From positions 62,001 through 126,000 of the forward strand of contig NZ_JAUSRO010000002.1 of NCBI RefSeq assembly GCF_030811835.1: a stretch of 64,000 nucleotides of DNA, given 5' to 3'. The notes under the pieces are model-generated. The model was given only the letters and a program-made list of their open reading frames with translations. It made no database searches and was not told where the DNA came from. The position numbers were made by a program, and so were the translations under genes. This document shows positions 31,191 to 40,266 of this stretch, piece by piece (position 1 is the first letter of the stretch; each line of letters opens with the position of its first letter). The stretch is from Variovorax ginsengisoli. GTDB taxonomy: Bacteria; Pseudomonadota; Gammaproteobacteria; Burkholderiales; Burkholderiaceae_C.

Positions 31191-31982
31191 TTGCGCGCTG
31201 ATCAATTGTTGGTCGAGCGGGGGCTTGCCGCCTCGCGCTCACAAGCCGTCCGCCTCATTGCGGGCGGTCTGCGCTGGTTCGACGGCGTCGGCTGGCACAC
31301 CGTGGCGAAGAACCGGGACGACATTCCCGAGAGCGCCGAACTCGAGCTGGCCGACGCGGCCGAGGCGCGCTACGTGTCCCGTGGCGGGCTGAAGCTCGAG
31401 GGCGCGCTGGGCGTTGCCGGCGTCGACCCGACCGGGCTGCATTGCCTGGACGTCGGCCAGTCGACCGGCGGTTTCACCGACTGCCTGCTGCAGCATGGCG
31501 CGGCGCATGTCACCGGCATCGACGTGGGTCACGGGCAACTGCACGACCGCGTGCGCGGCGACGAACGCGTCACGGCGATCGAGAAGGTCAACGCCCGCGC
31601 CCTGACGACGGACGACCTGCCCGAGGACGAGCGCCAGGACTTCGATCTGATCGTCGGTGATCTGTCGTTCATCTCGCTCACGCTGGTGCTGCCGGCCATC
31701 GTGCCGTTGCTGGCGCCGGGCGGAACGCTGCTTATGCTGGTCAAACCGCAGTTCGAACTGCAGCCCGGCCAGGTCGGCAAAGGCGGTATCGTGCGCGATC
31801 CGGCGATGTACGACGTGGTGCAAACGCGGCTGCGCGAAAGCTGCGCTGCGCTCGGCCTGCGCGTGCTGCGATGGTTCGACAGCCCGATCGCCGGTGGCGA
31901 CGGCAACCGGGAGTTCTTCATTCATGCCGTCCCCGAGGGCGGCGCCACAGGAGCCGCAGGTGCGCCTTCCGCTGAGCTTTGA
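31191..31982 (+). CDS. tlyA: TlyA-family rRNA 2'-O-methyltransferase/FtsJ-like protein
   Basis: The 263-residue protein has an N-terminal S4 RNA-binding domain (RADQLLVERGLAASRSQAVRLI) and a Rossmann SAM-dependent methyltransferase domain (LDVGQSTGGFTDCLLQHG as the SAM loop, VGDLSFISL with the catalytic-region Asp). TlyA proteins methylate rRNA ribose and affect capreomycin sensitivity in mycobacteria; some are called haemolysins. The TTG start at 31191 is 9 bases after ahcY. Being a methyltransferase that makes SAH, it fits a SAH-responsive operon. Confidence 0.9.
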   Translation: MRADQLLVERGLAASRSQAVRLIAGGLRWFDGVGWHTVAKNRDDIPESAELELADAAEARYVSRGGLKLEGALGVAGVDPTGLHCLDVGQSTGGFTDCLLQHGAAHVTGIDVGHGQLHDRVRGDERVTAIEKVNARALTTDDLPEDERQDFDLIVGDLSFISLTLVLPAIVPLLAPGGTLLMLVKPQFELQPGQVGKGGIVRDPAMYDVVQTRLRESCAALGLRVLRWFDSPIAGGDGNREFFIHAVPEGGATGAAGAPSAEL

Positions 31983-32793
31983 ATTCTTTCCGACCAAGAC
32001 GCCCGAAGGCGCGGTCAAGTTGCGCGCGGTGCGCCAGCAACTCTATGCGCTCAAGCCCGAGTTCTGTTCGGTCACCTACGGTGCAGGTGGTTCCACGCAC
32101 GACGGCACGTTCAACGCCGTGCGCGAGATCCTGGCCGAAGGGGTCGACGCGGCCAGTCATTTCTCCTGCATCGGCGCAACCCGGGCCACCGTGCGCATGC
32201 AGCTCGAGGAACTCCGGTCGATGGGCGTCAGGCGCCTGGTGGCCCTGCGCGGCGACCTGCCCAGCGGCTATGGTGCCGGCGGCGAGTTCCAGTATGCGAG
32301 CGACCTGGTCGCCTTCATCCGCAGCGAGACGGGGCGTGACTTTCACATCGAGGTGGCCTGCTACCCCGAAGTGCATCCACAGGCGCGTTCGCCGCAAGCC
32401 GACCTGAAGGCCTATGCCGCCAAGGTGCAGGCCGGTGCCGATTCGGCCATCACGCAGTACTTCTACAGCGCCGATGCGTACTTCCGCTTCGTCGACGACA
32501 GCCGTGCGCTCGGGCTCGACGTGCCCATCGTGCCGGGGATCATGCCGATCACCAGTTCGACGCAGCTCATGCGCTTCTCCGACGCCTGCGGCGCCGAGAT
32601 TCCGCGTTGGGTGCGGCTGCGGCTGCAGAGCTTCGGCGACGACACGGCATCGATCAAGGCCTTCGGCCTGGATGTCGTCACGTCGCTGTGCGAGCGGCTG
32701 TGCGCAGGCGGCGCCCCGGCGCTTCACATCTACACGATGAACCAGTCCGCGGCGCCCCTGGCGCTGCTTGACCGGCTCGGCTGGGATCGATGA
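31960..32793 (+). CDS. metF: Methylenetetrahydrofolate reductase
   Basis: FAD enzyme (277 residues) that makes 5-methyl-THF for methionine synthesis. SFEFFPTKTPEG at the N-terminus, VTYGAGGSTHDGT, CYPEVHP and QYFYSADAYFRFVDD are family signatures. The GTG at 31960 is chosen because AGGAG is 6 bases before it and the protein then begins directly with the first strand; it overlaps tlyA by 23 bases in another frame. It closes the remethylation arm of the methyl cycle with ahcY. Confidence 0.95.
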   Translation: MRLPLSFEFFPTKTPEGAVKLRAVRQQLYALKPEFCSVTYGAGGSTHDGTFNAVREILAEGVDAASHFSCIGATRATVRMQLEELRSMGVRRLVALRGDLPSGYGAGGEFQYASDLVAFIRSETGRDFHIEVACYPEVHPQARSPQADLKAYAAKVQAGADSAITQYFYSADAYFRFVDDSRALGLDVPIVPGIMPITSSTQLMRFSDACGAEIPRWVRLRLQSFGDDTASIKAFGLDVVTSLCERLCAGGAPALHIYTMNQSAAPLALLDRLGWDR

Positions 32794-33524
32794 GTTTGCG
32801 GCGTTGGCACCGGCACGTCCTGACCGTTTGTGCGGCAGGCTTGCTGGTGGCCTGCGCCACGCCGCCGGCGGAGCCAGTGGCCGCCGACGCGGCACCTGTC
32901 TCATCGAAGTTGCCCTCGTCATCGCCCGTGATTCCCAACGGCAAGCTGCAGCCCCTGGAACGCAAGCTGCAGGTGCCCGCGGGCGTCGGCCCGCGTTCGC
33001 AGGTCGCGGCGGTCGACTACGACCTGTCCGTGTCCCGCGCCATGGATCTGCCGCCCGATGACGGACTGCCGGGCGATGCCGCGCCGCGCATGGAACTCGA
33101 GCGCGGTGGTGCGTCGTGGTACGGCATCCAGTTCCACCAGCGCAGGACGGCGAGCGGCGAGCGCTTCGACATGGGGGCGTTCACGGCCGCGCACAGAACC
33201 CTGCCGTTCGGCAGCCACGTCTGCGTGCGCAGTCTGGTGACGGGCCTGGAGGTGATGGTCCGCATCAACGACCGGGGGCCGTATTCGTCCGGCCGGGTGA
33301 TCGACCTCAGCCGCGCCGCAGCCGATGCCATCGGCATGTTGGGGCTGGGCATCAAGCCGGTGTCGCTGTCGCTGGTCGACAAGGGAGGCCGATGCGGTGA
33401 CCAGGTCAACGACGAGAGCGATGCACTGATGGCCGAGGACGATTCAGCCGTCAGCCCTGCGCCGGCAGCGCGCAAGCCACGGGCCCGGGCGACCGCCCGC
33501 ATTGCCTCCAAGCGCCACCGCTGA
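32790..33524 (+). CDS. rlpA: RlpA-like septal/peptidoglycan lipoprotein
   Basis: Outer-membrane lipoprotein of 244 residues. The lipobox is LLVACA (Cys near 22). A proline-rich linker is followed by a double-psi beta-barrel domain: GGASWYGIQFHQRRTASGE, TAAHRTLPFGS, VRINDRGPYSSGRVIDLSRAA. RlpA proteins bind or cleave denuded glycan strands at the septum; no SPOR domain is present, and the C-terminus is a basic Ala/Arg tail. ATGA overlap with metF makes it the last gene of the operon, an unexpected partner for methyl-cycle genes. Confidence 0.85.
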   Translation: MSLRRWHRHVLTVCAAGLLVACATPPAEPVAADAAPVSSKLPSSSPVIPNGKLQPLERKLQVPAGVGPRSQVAAVDYDLSVSRAMDLPPDDGLPGDAAPRMELERGGASWYGIQFHQRRTASGERFDMGAFTAAHRTLPFGSHVCVRSLVTGLEVMVRINDRGPYSSGRVIDLSRAAADAIGMLGLGIKPVSLSLVDKGGRCGDQVNDESDALMAEDDSAVSPAPAARKPRARATARIASKRHR

Positions 33525-33541
33525 GCGGCGCGCAGCGTGCG

Positions 33542-34438
33542 TCAGCCGCCTGTGTCGAGCGTGAAGCCGGCGTGACGGTCTTGCGCGAGCAGCGTCTTGA
33601 GCTGTTCCAGCGCCGGCTGCAGTTGAGCCTTCAGCGTGTAGGGCGGATTGATCAGGAACATGCCGCTGGCCGGCAGGCCGGGGCGCTTGGTGTCGCCGGT
33701 TTCGGTGGTCAGCAGCTTGCTGGACTTGACCGTCAGCGTGGCGTGCAGCCACGACTTGCCGGCCTTGGTCGCCATCGTCTTGAGGCGGCGTGGCAGGTCG
33801 TGTGCTTCGGGGCGCGGGATGATCGGATACCAGACGGCATAGGTGCCGGTGGCAAAACGTTTGAGCGATTCGCCCACGAGGTCGAGCACGCGGCCGTAGT
33901 CGCTCTTGATCTCGTAGCTGGGGTCGCACAGCAGCAGTGCGCGGCGCGAGGGCGGCGGCAGGAACTTGGTCGCGCTGCCGAAGCCGTCTTCGCTCAGCAC
34001 GGCAATCTGGCGACCCGCTTCGAGCTGTGCGATGTTCGCGGCGAGCGTCCTGGAATCGGTCGGGTGCAGTTCGAACAGCTTGAGCTTGTCGTGGTCGCGC
34101 AGCAGATGCTGCGTGATGAAAGGCGAACCGGGGTAGATCTTGGCGCCGCCCTTCGGATTGAAGTCCTTGAGCACTTCGAGGTAGCGCGCCAGTGCGGGTG
34201 CCGGCTCGACGGCCAGCGGCACGGTGGGCGAGAGCAGTCGCAGCACCCCTTCGGCGGCTTCGCCGCTGGTGCCCGCGTAGTCGCCGTCCAGGCGGTAAAG
34301 GCCGGCGCCGGCATGGCTGTCGACCACCGTGAGGGCGGCATCTTTCTCGAGCATGTAGTCGAGCGTGGCAATCAGCACCAGGTGCTTGAGCACGTCGGCG
34401 TGGTTGCCGGCGTGGAAGGCGTGGCGGTAACTGAACAT
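33542..34438 (-). CDS. rlmJ: 23S rRNA (adenine-2030-N6)-methyltransferase
   Basis: SAM-dependent methyltransferase of 298 residues. MFSYRHAFHAGNHADVLKH is the typical N-terminus, DSHAGAGLYRL the SAM loop, and LLCDPSYE the (D)PP(Y)-like catalytic motif. TAATAT (34445-34450, minus strand) lies only six bases before the ATG, so the mRNA may be leaderless. It is convergent with rlpA and divergent from rplM. Confidence 0.93.
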   Translation of the reverse strand: MFSYRHAFHAGNHADVLKHLVLIATLDYMLEKDAALTVVDSHAGAGLYRLDGDYAGTSGEAAEGVLRLLSPTVPLAVEPAPALARYLEVLKDFNPKGGAKIYPGSPFITQHLLRDHDKLKLFELHPTDSRTLAANIAQLEAGRQIAVLSEDGFGSATKFLPPPSRRALLLCDPSYEIKSDYGRVLDLVGESLKRFATGTYAVWYPIIPRPEAHDLPRRLKTMATKAGKSWLHATLTVKSSKLLTTETGDTKRPGLPASGMFLINPPYTLKAQLQPALEQLKTLLAQDRHAGFTLDTGG

Positions 34439-34477
34439 GCTGCGATATTACCCGGCGCGCGGGATGAAGGGGGCAAT

Positions 34478-34507
34478 TTGCGTTGGTGACGCGTTCCTTT
34501 ATATAAT
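34478..34507 (+). promoter_or_regulatory. Strong promoter of rplM-rpsI
   Basis: TTGCGT (34478-34483), an 18-base spacer and a consensus TATAAT (34502-34507). It faces away from rlmJ. Confidence 0.75.
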
Positions 34508-34652
34508 CGAGGGCTTCGCAGCGCATTTGTGGCCCCGCGGCGAAGTATGCCGGGCGCATGCCGTCCGGGGTGTCCCCACCTAAGAGATTCCCATCAGAGG
34601 AACGCCGACCGTGGAAAAGGGCCCGCCAAACCCTTCCCAGGAAGAAAAACTC
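34508..34652 (+). other. Structured 5' leader of rplM
   Basis: The about 140-base leader contains a hairpin CTTCGC/GCGAAG (34514-34545) and GGTG-TCCC-CACC (34569-34580), and ends in AGGAAG before the rplM ATG. Long leaders of ribosomal-protein operons often bind the encoded protein. Whether this one does is unknown. A GTG at 34611 would extend L13 by 14 unlike residues and was not used. Confidence 0.35.
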
Positions 34653-35123
34653 ATGACCAAAACGTTCAGCGCCAAGCCCGCTGACGTGACGCACGAGTGG
34701 TTTGTGATTGACGCGACCGACAAGGTCCTCGGACGAGTAGCCAGCGAAGTTGCTCTCCGTTTGCGCGGCAAACACAAGGCCATTTACACGCCTCACGTCG
34801 ATACCGGTGACTTCATCGTCATCATCAACGCATCGCAACTCCGTGTCACCGGCGCCAAGTCGATCGACAAGGTGTACTACCGTCACTCGGGTTACCCGGG
34901 CGGCATCAGTGCCACCAACTTCCGCGACATGCAGAACAAGTTCCCGGGCCGCGCCCTGGAAAAGGCCGTCAAGGGCATGCTGCCCAAGGGCCCGCTGGGT
35001 TACGCCATGATCAAGAAGCTCAAGGTGTACGGCGGTGCGGAACATCCGCACACCGCGCAACAGCCCAAGGTTCTGGAAATCGCAGGTTTGTCCACCAACG
35101 CCCAACGTGAGGCCGCCAAATGA
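34653..35123 (+). CDS. rplM: 50S ribosomal protein L13
   Basis: The 156-residue large-subunit protein has the L13 signatures [32 protein letters not shown] and [19 protein letters not shown]. It is about 14 residues longer than the Escherichia coli protein, by a C-terminal extension ([19 protein letters not shown]) and a short N-terminal addition. Start chosen for AGGAAG 8 bases before the ATG. Its stop overlaps the rpsI start (ATGA). Confidence 0.98.
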   Translation: MTKTFSAKPADVTHEWFVIDATDKVLGRVASEVALRLRGKHKAIYTPHVDTGDFIVIINASQLRVTGAKSIDKVYYRHSGYPGGISATNFRDMQNKFPGRALEKAVKGMLPKGPLGYAMIKKLKVYGGAEHPHTAQQPKVLEIAGLSTNAQREAAK

Positions 35124-35512
35124 TCGGTGAATGGAACAATGGCACCGGCCGTCGCAAATCCAGCGTCGCCCGTGTGTTCATCAAGAAGGGCACCGGCAAG
35201 ATCACGGTCAATGGCAAGGACATCCAGGCCTATTTCGGCCGGGAAACTTCCATCATGATCGCCAAGCAACCGCTGTTCCTCACGAACAACGTCGAAACCT
35301 TCGACATCATGATCAACGTGGCCGGTGGCGGCGAATCGGGTCAAGCCGGCGCTGCGCGCCACGGCATCACCCGTGCCCTGATCGACTACGACGCAACGCT
35401 CAAGCCCGTCCTGAGCCAAGCCGGCTTCGTGACGCGCGATGCGCGTGAAGTCGAACGTAAGAAGGTCGGTCTGCATTCCGCACGCCGCCGCAAGCAGTTC
35501 TCCAAGCGCTGA
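35120..35512 (+). CDS. rpsI: 30S ribosomal protein S9
   Basis: The 130-residue small-subunit protein has [20 protein letters not shown] near the N-terminus, [17 protein letters not shown] in the core, and the basic tail ending [17 protein letters not shown] that reaches into the ribosomal P site. It forms the usual rplM-rpsI pair and is followed by a terminator. Confidence 0.98.
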   Translation: MIGEWNNGTGRRKSSVARVFIKKGTGKITVNGKDIQAYFGRETSIMIAKQPLFLTNNVETFDIMINVAGGGESGQAGAARHGITRALIDYDATLKPVLSQAGFVTRDAREVERKKVGLHSARRRKQFSKR

Positions 35513-35576
35513 TCTTCGCCCAGGCGCGGGTCTTCGCTGCTGTGCTGCGAATATCCGCACTTCGGACGTTGCCGAA

Positions 35577-35600
35577 AGCCGCCCCTCCGGGCGGCTTTTG
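35577..35600 (+). terminator. Rho-independent terminator after rpsI
   Basis: AGCCGCCC-CTCC-GGGCGGCT, an 8-bp perfect stem with a 4-base loop, then TTTTG. Confidence 0.85.
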
Positions 35601-35666
35601 CTTTGTTGAAGTAGCATCTCTTCCATTGGCCGCACCTTCGGCCCACCCCTTACAGGAGTTCCGCCC

Positions 35667-36038
35667 ATGAGCGCTGTTGCCGAAACCATCCAGACCCCCA
35701 CCCAGATGCCGGAGCCGATCGTCTTCACCGACAGCGCGGCTGCCAAGGTGGCCGACCTGATCGCCGAAGAAGGCAATCCCGAGCTCAAGCTGCGCGTGTT
35801 CGTGCAGGGCGGCGGCTGCTCCGGCTTCCAGTACGGGTTCACCTTCGACGAGATCACCAACGAAGACGACACGACCATGACCAAGAACGGCGTGTCGCTG
35901 CTGATCGACGCGATGAGCTACCAGTACCTGCTGGGTGCCGAGATCGACTACAAGGAAGACCTGCAGGGCGCGCAGTTCGTGATCAAGAATCCGAACGCCA
36001 CCAGCACCTGCGGCTGCGGTTCGAGCTTTTCCGCCTGA
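35667..36038 (+). CDS. erpA: Iron-sulfur cluster insertion protein ErpA (A-type carrier)
   Basis: The 123-residue A-type carrier hands Fe-S clusters to apo-enzymes. The three cluster cysteines are in [11 protein letters not shown] and [10 protein letters not shown] near the C-terminus. ACAGGAG lies before the ATG. It is followed by a strong terminator, so it is probably monocistronic. ErpA next to rplM-rpsI is a common betaproteobacterial arrangement to my knowledge. Confidence 0.93.
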   Translation: MSAVAETIQTPTQMPEPIVFTDSAAAKVADLIAEEGNPELKLRVFVQGGGCSGFQYGFTFDEITNEDDTTMTKNGVSLLIDAMSYQYLLGAEIDYKEDLQGAQFVIKNPNATSTCGCGSSFSA

Positions 36039-36085
36039 CCTTCGCTTGCGACGCGCGCCCCGCATGGAATGCGCGCCGTCTCCGA

Positions 36086-36110
36086 AAACCGCCTGAGGGC
36101 GGTTTTTTTT
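36086..36110 (+). terminator. Rho-independent terminator after erpA
   Basis: AAACCGCC-TGAG-GGCGGTTT followed by a run of T residues (eight Ts in all after the GG). Confidence 0.88.
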
Positions 36111-36135
36111 CGCCTTTCACGTTCTTCGCGCCGCC

Positions 36136-37572
36136 ATGGTTTCCGATTCCCAGGTCCTTCCTCTCGCCCCCGTCCGCAAAAGCCTTTTGTGGCTCGTGGC
36201 CGTTGCGTTCTTCATGCAGACGCTGGATGCGACCATCATCAACACCGCACTCCCGGCGATGGCTGCCAGCCTGGGCGAGAGCCCACTGCGCATGCAGTCG
36301 GTCATCGTGGCGTACGCGTTGACGATGGCCATGCTGATTCCGGCGTCGGGCTGGATTGCCGATCGCTTCGGCACGCGGCGGGTATTCTTCAGCGCCATCG
36401 TGCTCTTCACGCTCGGTTCGGTCGCCTGTGCCCTGTCCCATGGGCTGGGCCAACTGGTGGCCGCGCGGGTGGTGCAGGGCCTCGGTGGCGCGCTGTTGCT
36501 GCCGGTGGGGCGGCTGTCGCTGTTGCGCACGGTGCCGCGCAGCCAGTTCCTGCAGGCGATGAGCTTTGTGGCCATTCCGGGGCTCATCGGCCCGTTGCTG
36601 GGGCCGACGCTGGGTGGCTGGCTGGTGGAATACGCCTCCTGGCATTGGATCTTTCTGATCAACGTGCCGGTGGGTGTGCTGGGTTGCCTGGCGACCTTGC
36701 GGCTGATGCCGGACCTGCGTGGCGATGTGCGTCGGCGTTTCGACGGCGTCGGCTATGCGTTGCTGGCCTTCGGCATGGTCGCCATCTCGCTGTCGCTCGA
36801 CGGGGTGGCCGAGGTCGGGTTGCGGCAGGTCAGCGTGCTGGTGCTCATCGTGTTCGGCTTCGCCTCCCTGGCGGCCTACTGGCTGCACGCCGGACGGCGC
36901 GCCGACCCGCTGTTCTCGCCCACGCTGTTCAAGGTGCCGACGCTGAGCATCGGGTTGATCGGCAACCTCTTCTCGCGCCTGGGCAGCGGTTGCATGCCTT
37001 TTCTGGTGCCGTTGCTGCTGCAGGTATCGATGGGCTACTCGCCGATGCGCGCGGGCCTCATGATGCTGCCGATCGCACTGGCCGGCATGCTCATGAAGCG
37101 CTTCACCACGCGGCTGATCCAGCGTTACGGCTACCGCAAGGTGCTGGTGGTCAACACCGCGCTGGTCGGACTCACCATGGCCAGCTTCTGCCTCACGGCG
37201 CCTGGCCAGCCGCTGGCGCTGCACATCCTGCAACTGCTGGCGTTCGGCGCGGTCAATTCGCTGCAGTTCACGGCCATGAACACGGTAACGCTGCGCGACC
37301 TCGATGCAGGCATGGCCAGCAGCGGCAACAGCCTGTTGTCGATGGTGCAGATGCTGGCCATGAGCATGGGCGTGGCGGCCGCCAGCGCGGTGCTGGGCGG
37401 CTACACCGGCATCTTCGGCAATGCCCAGCCACTGGACACGCTGCATGCGTTTCAGGCGACTTTCGCGACGATGGGGCTGATCACGCTGACCTCGGCGCTG
37501 ATTTTCTGGAATCTGCCGCCGGACGCGCGGGCCGTGCAACCCAATCCGCCGGAGGTGTCGGGTCAGGGTTGA
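36136..37572 (+). CDS. DHA2-family MFS efflux transporter (MdtD/EmrB-like)
   Basis: A 478-residue inner-membrane drug:H+ antiporter candidate with about 14 hydrophobic segments. LDATIINTALPAMA in TM1 is the DHA2 motif D1, WIADRFGTRRVFF is the loop 2-3 motif A, RVVQGLGGALLLPVGRLSLL is motif B, and GLIGPLLGPTLGGWLVE is motif C of antiporters. No membrane-fusion partner is next to it, which favours MdtD-like single-component pumps. Only 25 bases separate the erpA terminator from its start; its promoter must lie within or just after that terminator region. Confidence 0.9.
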   Translation: MVSDSQVLPLAPVRKSLLWLVAVAFFMQTLDATIINTALPAMAASLGESPLRMQSVIVAYALTMAMLIPASGWIADRFGTRRVFFSAIVLFTLGSVACALSHGLGQLVAARVVQGLGGALLLPVGRLSLLRTVPRSQFLQAMSFVAIPGLIGPLLGPTLGGWLVEYASWHWIFLINVPVGVLGCLATLRLMPDLRGDVRRRFDGVGYALLAFGMVAISLSLDGVAEVGLRQVSVLVLIVFGFASLAAYWLHAGRRADPLFSPTLFKVPTLSIGLIGNLFSRLGSGCMPFLVPLLLQVSMGYSPMRAGLMMLPIALAGMLMKRFTTRLIQRYGYRKVLVVNTALVGLTMASFCLTAPGQPLALHILQLLAFGAVNSLQFTAMNTVTLRDLDAGMASSGNSLLSMVQMLAMSMGVAAASAVLGGYTGIFGNAQPLDTLHAFQATFATMGLITLTSALIFWNLPPDARAVQPNPPEVSGQG

Positions 37573-37600
37573 AGCGCGCTGCGCTCCTGCATGACGTCGA

Positions 37601-38734
37601 TCAGGCGGGGTAAATCGCGCCGAGCACGCGTGCACCGCGTGCGCCGGTCACGCTGGCCAGGTTGCCGGGGGCGCGTTGCACCGCGGCGCGCGCCAGCCAG
37701 GCGAAGGCGGCAGCTTCCACCTGCTGTGGCGGCAGGCCGCGGTCGGCGGACGACAGCACCTCGATGCCGGGCAACAGTGCGCTCAGGCGCGCCATCAGAT
37801 GCGTGTTGAAGGCCCCGCCGCCGCAGACGATCAACGCGCGGCTTTGCGGCGCATGGCGCAGCACGTCGGCCGCACAGGCGCGTGCCGTGAGTTCGGTGAG
37901 GGTGGCCTGCACGTCGATTGGCGCCAGGGCCGTGTCACCCAGCCGGGCCGCGAGCCAGGACGGATTGAACAGGTCGCGGCCGGTGCTTTTGGGGGGCGTC
38001 TTGGCCAGGAAGGGCTCGTCCATGAGGCGCGCCAGGAGCGCGGGTTGCACCGTGCCGCTCGCGGCCCAGCGGCCGGCCGTGTCGTAGGGCTGGCCCGTGT
38101 GCAGTTGGCACCAGTGGTCCATCAGGGCATTGCCAGGACCGCAGTCGAAGCCGCGCACCGGGCCGACGTCGTGCTCGCCGGTATCGCCCGTCGGTGGGAG
38201 CAGGCTCAGGTTCGAAATGCCGCCCACATTGAGCACGGCGACCGCCGCATCGGTTTGGCCGAACAGCGCTCGATGAAAAGCCGGCACCAGCGGCGCACCC
38301 TGGCCGCCTGCTGCGACGTCCCGGCTGCGGAAGTCGGCCACCACATCGATGCCGATGCGTTCGGCCAACAGGGCGGGATGGTTGAGCTGCAGGGTGTAGC
38401 CCGTGGTGTCGAATTCGCCCGGGCGGTGGCGCACGGTCTGGCCGTGTGCGCCAACGGCCTGGACATCCGCCGGTGCGAGCCCAGCCGCCGCCAGCAATTG
38501 CTGCACGACGTCGGCATAGACGCCAGCCAGGCCGTTGGCCGCCAGCGCGGCACGGTGAAGTTCGTTGTCGCCCGGTGTGTTCAGCGCGAGCAGTTCGGCA
38601 CGCAGGTCGGGGGGGAAGGGCGCCGTGGCGTGATGCGTGACCGCGATGCAGCCGTCGGAAAAGTCGGCCAGCACGCCGTCGACGCCGTCGAGCGAGGTGC
38701 CCGACATCAGGCCGATGTAGCGTTCGGCAGCCAT
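37601..38734 (-). CDS. anmK: Anhydro-N-acetylmuramic acid kinase
   Basis: Recycles cell-wall sugar by phosphorylating 1,6-anhydro-MurNAc to MurNAc 6-phosphate. The 377 residues carry GLMSGTSLDGVDGVLADF (ATP-phosphate loop), GAHGQTVRHRP (conserved His-Gln), LNVGGISNLSLL, and CGGGAFNTHLM. Start at MAAERYIGLMSG; the frame is open 45 codons further, but this would run into the M23 gene. It follows the peptidase by 25 bases, so cutting and recycling of peptidoglycan appear coupled. Confidence 0.94.
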   Translation of the reverse strand: MAAERYIGLMSGTSLDGVDGVLADFSDGCIAVTHHATAPFPPDLRAELLALNTPGDNELHRAALAANGLAGVYADVVQQLLAAAGLAPADVQAVGAHGQTVRHRPGEFDTTGYTLQLNHPALLAERIGIDVVADFRSRDVAAGGQGAPLVPAFHRALFGQTDAAVAVLNVGGISNLSLLPPTGDTGEHDVGPVRGFDCGPGNALMDHWCQLHTGQPYDTAGRWAASGTVQPALLARLMDEPFLAKTPPKSTGRDLFNPSWLAARLGDTALAPIDVQATLTELTARACAADVLRHAPQSRALIVCGGGAFNTHLMARLSALLPGIEVLSSADRGLPPQQVEAAAFAWLARAAVQRAPGNLASVTGARGARVLGAIYPA

Positions 38735-38759
38735 CAGGCGGGCGCGGGCCGGGCGCCGC

Positions 38760-40109
38760 TCAGTCGGCGCTGGCTTGGACGACCGAGAAGGCCGCGGCAA
38801 GTTCGGTGCGGGTGCTGCGGGCCAGGCGGTCGAAGGCCGGGCGTGCGGAGGCGCTGAGCGGCGAGCCACCGTCCTGCTTGGCGATGTTCGTCGGATCGGT
38901 GTAGGCGCCGTTCACGCGGAATTCGAAGTGCAGGTGCGGACCGGTGGCCCAGCCGGTGGCGCCGACCGCGCCGATGAACTGGCTCTGGCTGACGCTCTGG
39001 CCGGGCTTGACGTCGATGCGGCTCAGGTGCGCGTAGACGGTTTCCTGGTTGTTGCGGTGCTTGAGGATGATGATGTTGCCGTAGCCGTTCTGCTGGCCCG
39101 CGAACTCCACCACGCCATCACCCACGGCCCGCACGGCAGTGCCGGTCGGCGCGGCAAAGTCGACGCCGTTGTGCTTGCGCCAGGTGTTCATGATCGGATG
39201 CATGCGCATCGCAAAACCGCTGGAGATGCGCGAGAACTCCACGGGGGAGCTCAGGAACGCGCGCACCAGGCTGTCGCCGTTCGGGCGATAGTAGGCGCCT
39301 TTCTTGCCGGGCTCCTGGAACCACAGGGCCTGAAAGATCTTGCCGTCGTTCTCGAATTCGGCCGACAACACACGGCCGGTACGCAGCGACTGGCCGTCGG
39401 CGTCGAAGGTTTCGTAGACCACGGCAAAGCGATCGCCCTTGCGCAGCGTGCGGAAGTCCACGTCGCCCGCGAAAATATCGGCCAGCTGGCTGGCGACGGC
39501 GTCGGGGATGCGTGCATCGTCGGTGGCGGCGAACAGGGTGCTGCGCACCACGCCGCTGGCCAGCCGGCTCGACGTCGAGAGCGCGTCGTTTTCCGTGCGC
39601 ACGGTGAAGCCCGTGCCGGCACGGCTGACGACCAGGCGCTTGAAGCTGCCATCGGCCGCAGGAATCCAGCGGGCGCTCAGGCGCTGCATGGTGTTGTCGC
39701 GGTCGGCTTCGGCCGTGACCGTACGGCCGGCGCGGCTCAGCAGGGCCGTGCGTGCTTCCGCATTGCCCCTGATGAACTCTGCTGCGGCCGGATCGGCGAT
39801 GCCCAGGCGCTTGAGCAGCGCCTCGACCGTGTCGCTGGAGCGGGTGGTTTCCGTGCGGAACAGGGTGATGGCGTGGGCGTCGAGTGCCTCGGCCTGATCT
39901 TCGAAAGCCATCGGCTTGACGGCTTCGAGCACCTGTTGCACCGGCAGATTGGAGGCGTCGGGCCCCAGGGAGGCGACTGCAAACGCACCGCCGCCTGCGA
40001 ACAGGAGCATCGCGCCAATGGCGCCTGCGATGTGCTTGGGGTACGTCCGGAAGGTATGGGCCACGCGGGAGGCTAGCAACTCCTCAGCGGCAAGAATGGC
40101 GTTGATCAA
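38760..40109 (-). CDS. M23 family metallopeptidase (LytM-type), membrane-anchored
   Basis: Peptidoglycan endopeptidase of about 449 residues. A short cytoplasmic stretch, one membrane helix (IAGAIGAMLLFAGGGAFAV) and a long periplasmic region with an OapA/LysM-like middle domain (LADIFAGDVDFRTLRKGDR) precede the catalytic LytM domain. The zinc ligands are in HNGVDFAAPTGTAV (HxxxD) and GPHLHFEFRV (HxH). The start is uncertain: the frame is open to a TTG at 40163, and I prefer the TTG at 40109 that gives a compact N-terminus; no clear ribosome-binding site is seen for either. Divergent from tyrS. Confidence 0.85.
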   Translation of the reverse strand: MINAILAAEELLASRVAHTFRTYPKHIAGAIGAMLLFAGGGAFAVASLGPDASNLPVQQVLEAVKPMAFEDQAEALDAHAITLFRTETTRSSDTVEALLKRLGIADPAAAEFIRGNAEARTALLSRAGRTVTAEADRDNTMQRLSARWIPAADGSFKRLVVSRAGTGFTVRTENDALSTSSRLASGVVRSTLFAATDDARIPDAVASQLADIFAGDVDFRTLRKGDRFAVVYETFDADGQSLRTGRVLSAEFENDGKIFQALWFQEPGKKGAYYRPNGDSLVRAFLSSPVEFSRISSGFAMRMHPIMNTWRKHNGVDFAAPTGTAVRAVGDGVVEFAGQQNGYGNIIILKHRNNQETVYAHLSRIDVKPGQSVSQSQFIGAVGATGWATGPHLHFEFRVNGAYTDPTNIAKQDGGSPLSASARPAFDRLARSTRTELAAAFSVVQASAD

Positions 40110-40266
40110 CGTCTGAAGGTCCAAATTCGGTTCGGCAGATCTGTGCTGTAGGACCTCGAGCAACGAGGTGGCAGGACAGTGCGGAAGGCGCGCCGCTTAG
40201 AATCCGGCGCTTGAAATGTCGGGCTGAGTATAGCTTCGGCGACCCAAAAACAAGGCAAAAAGCCCA

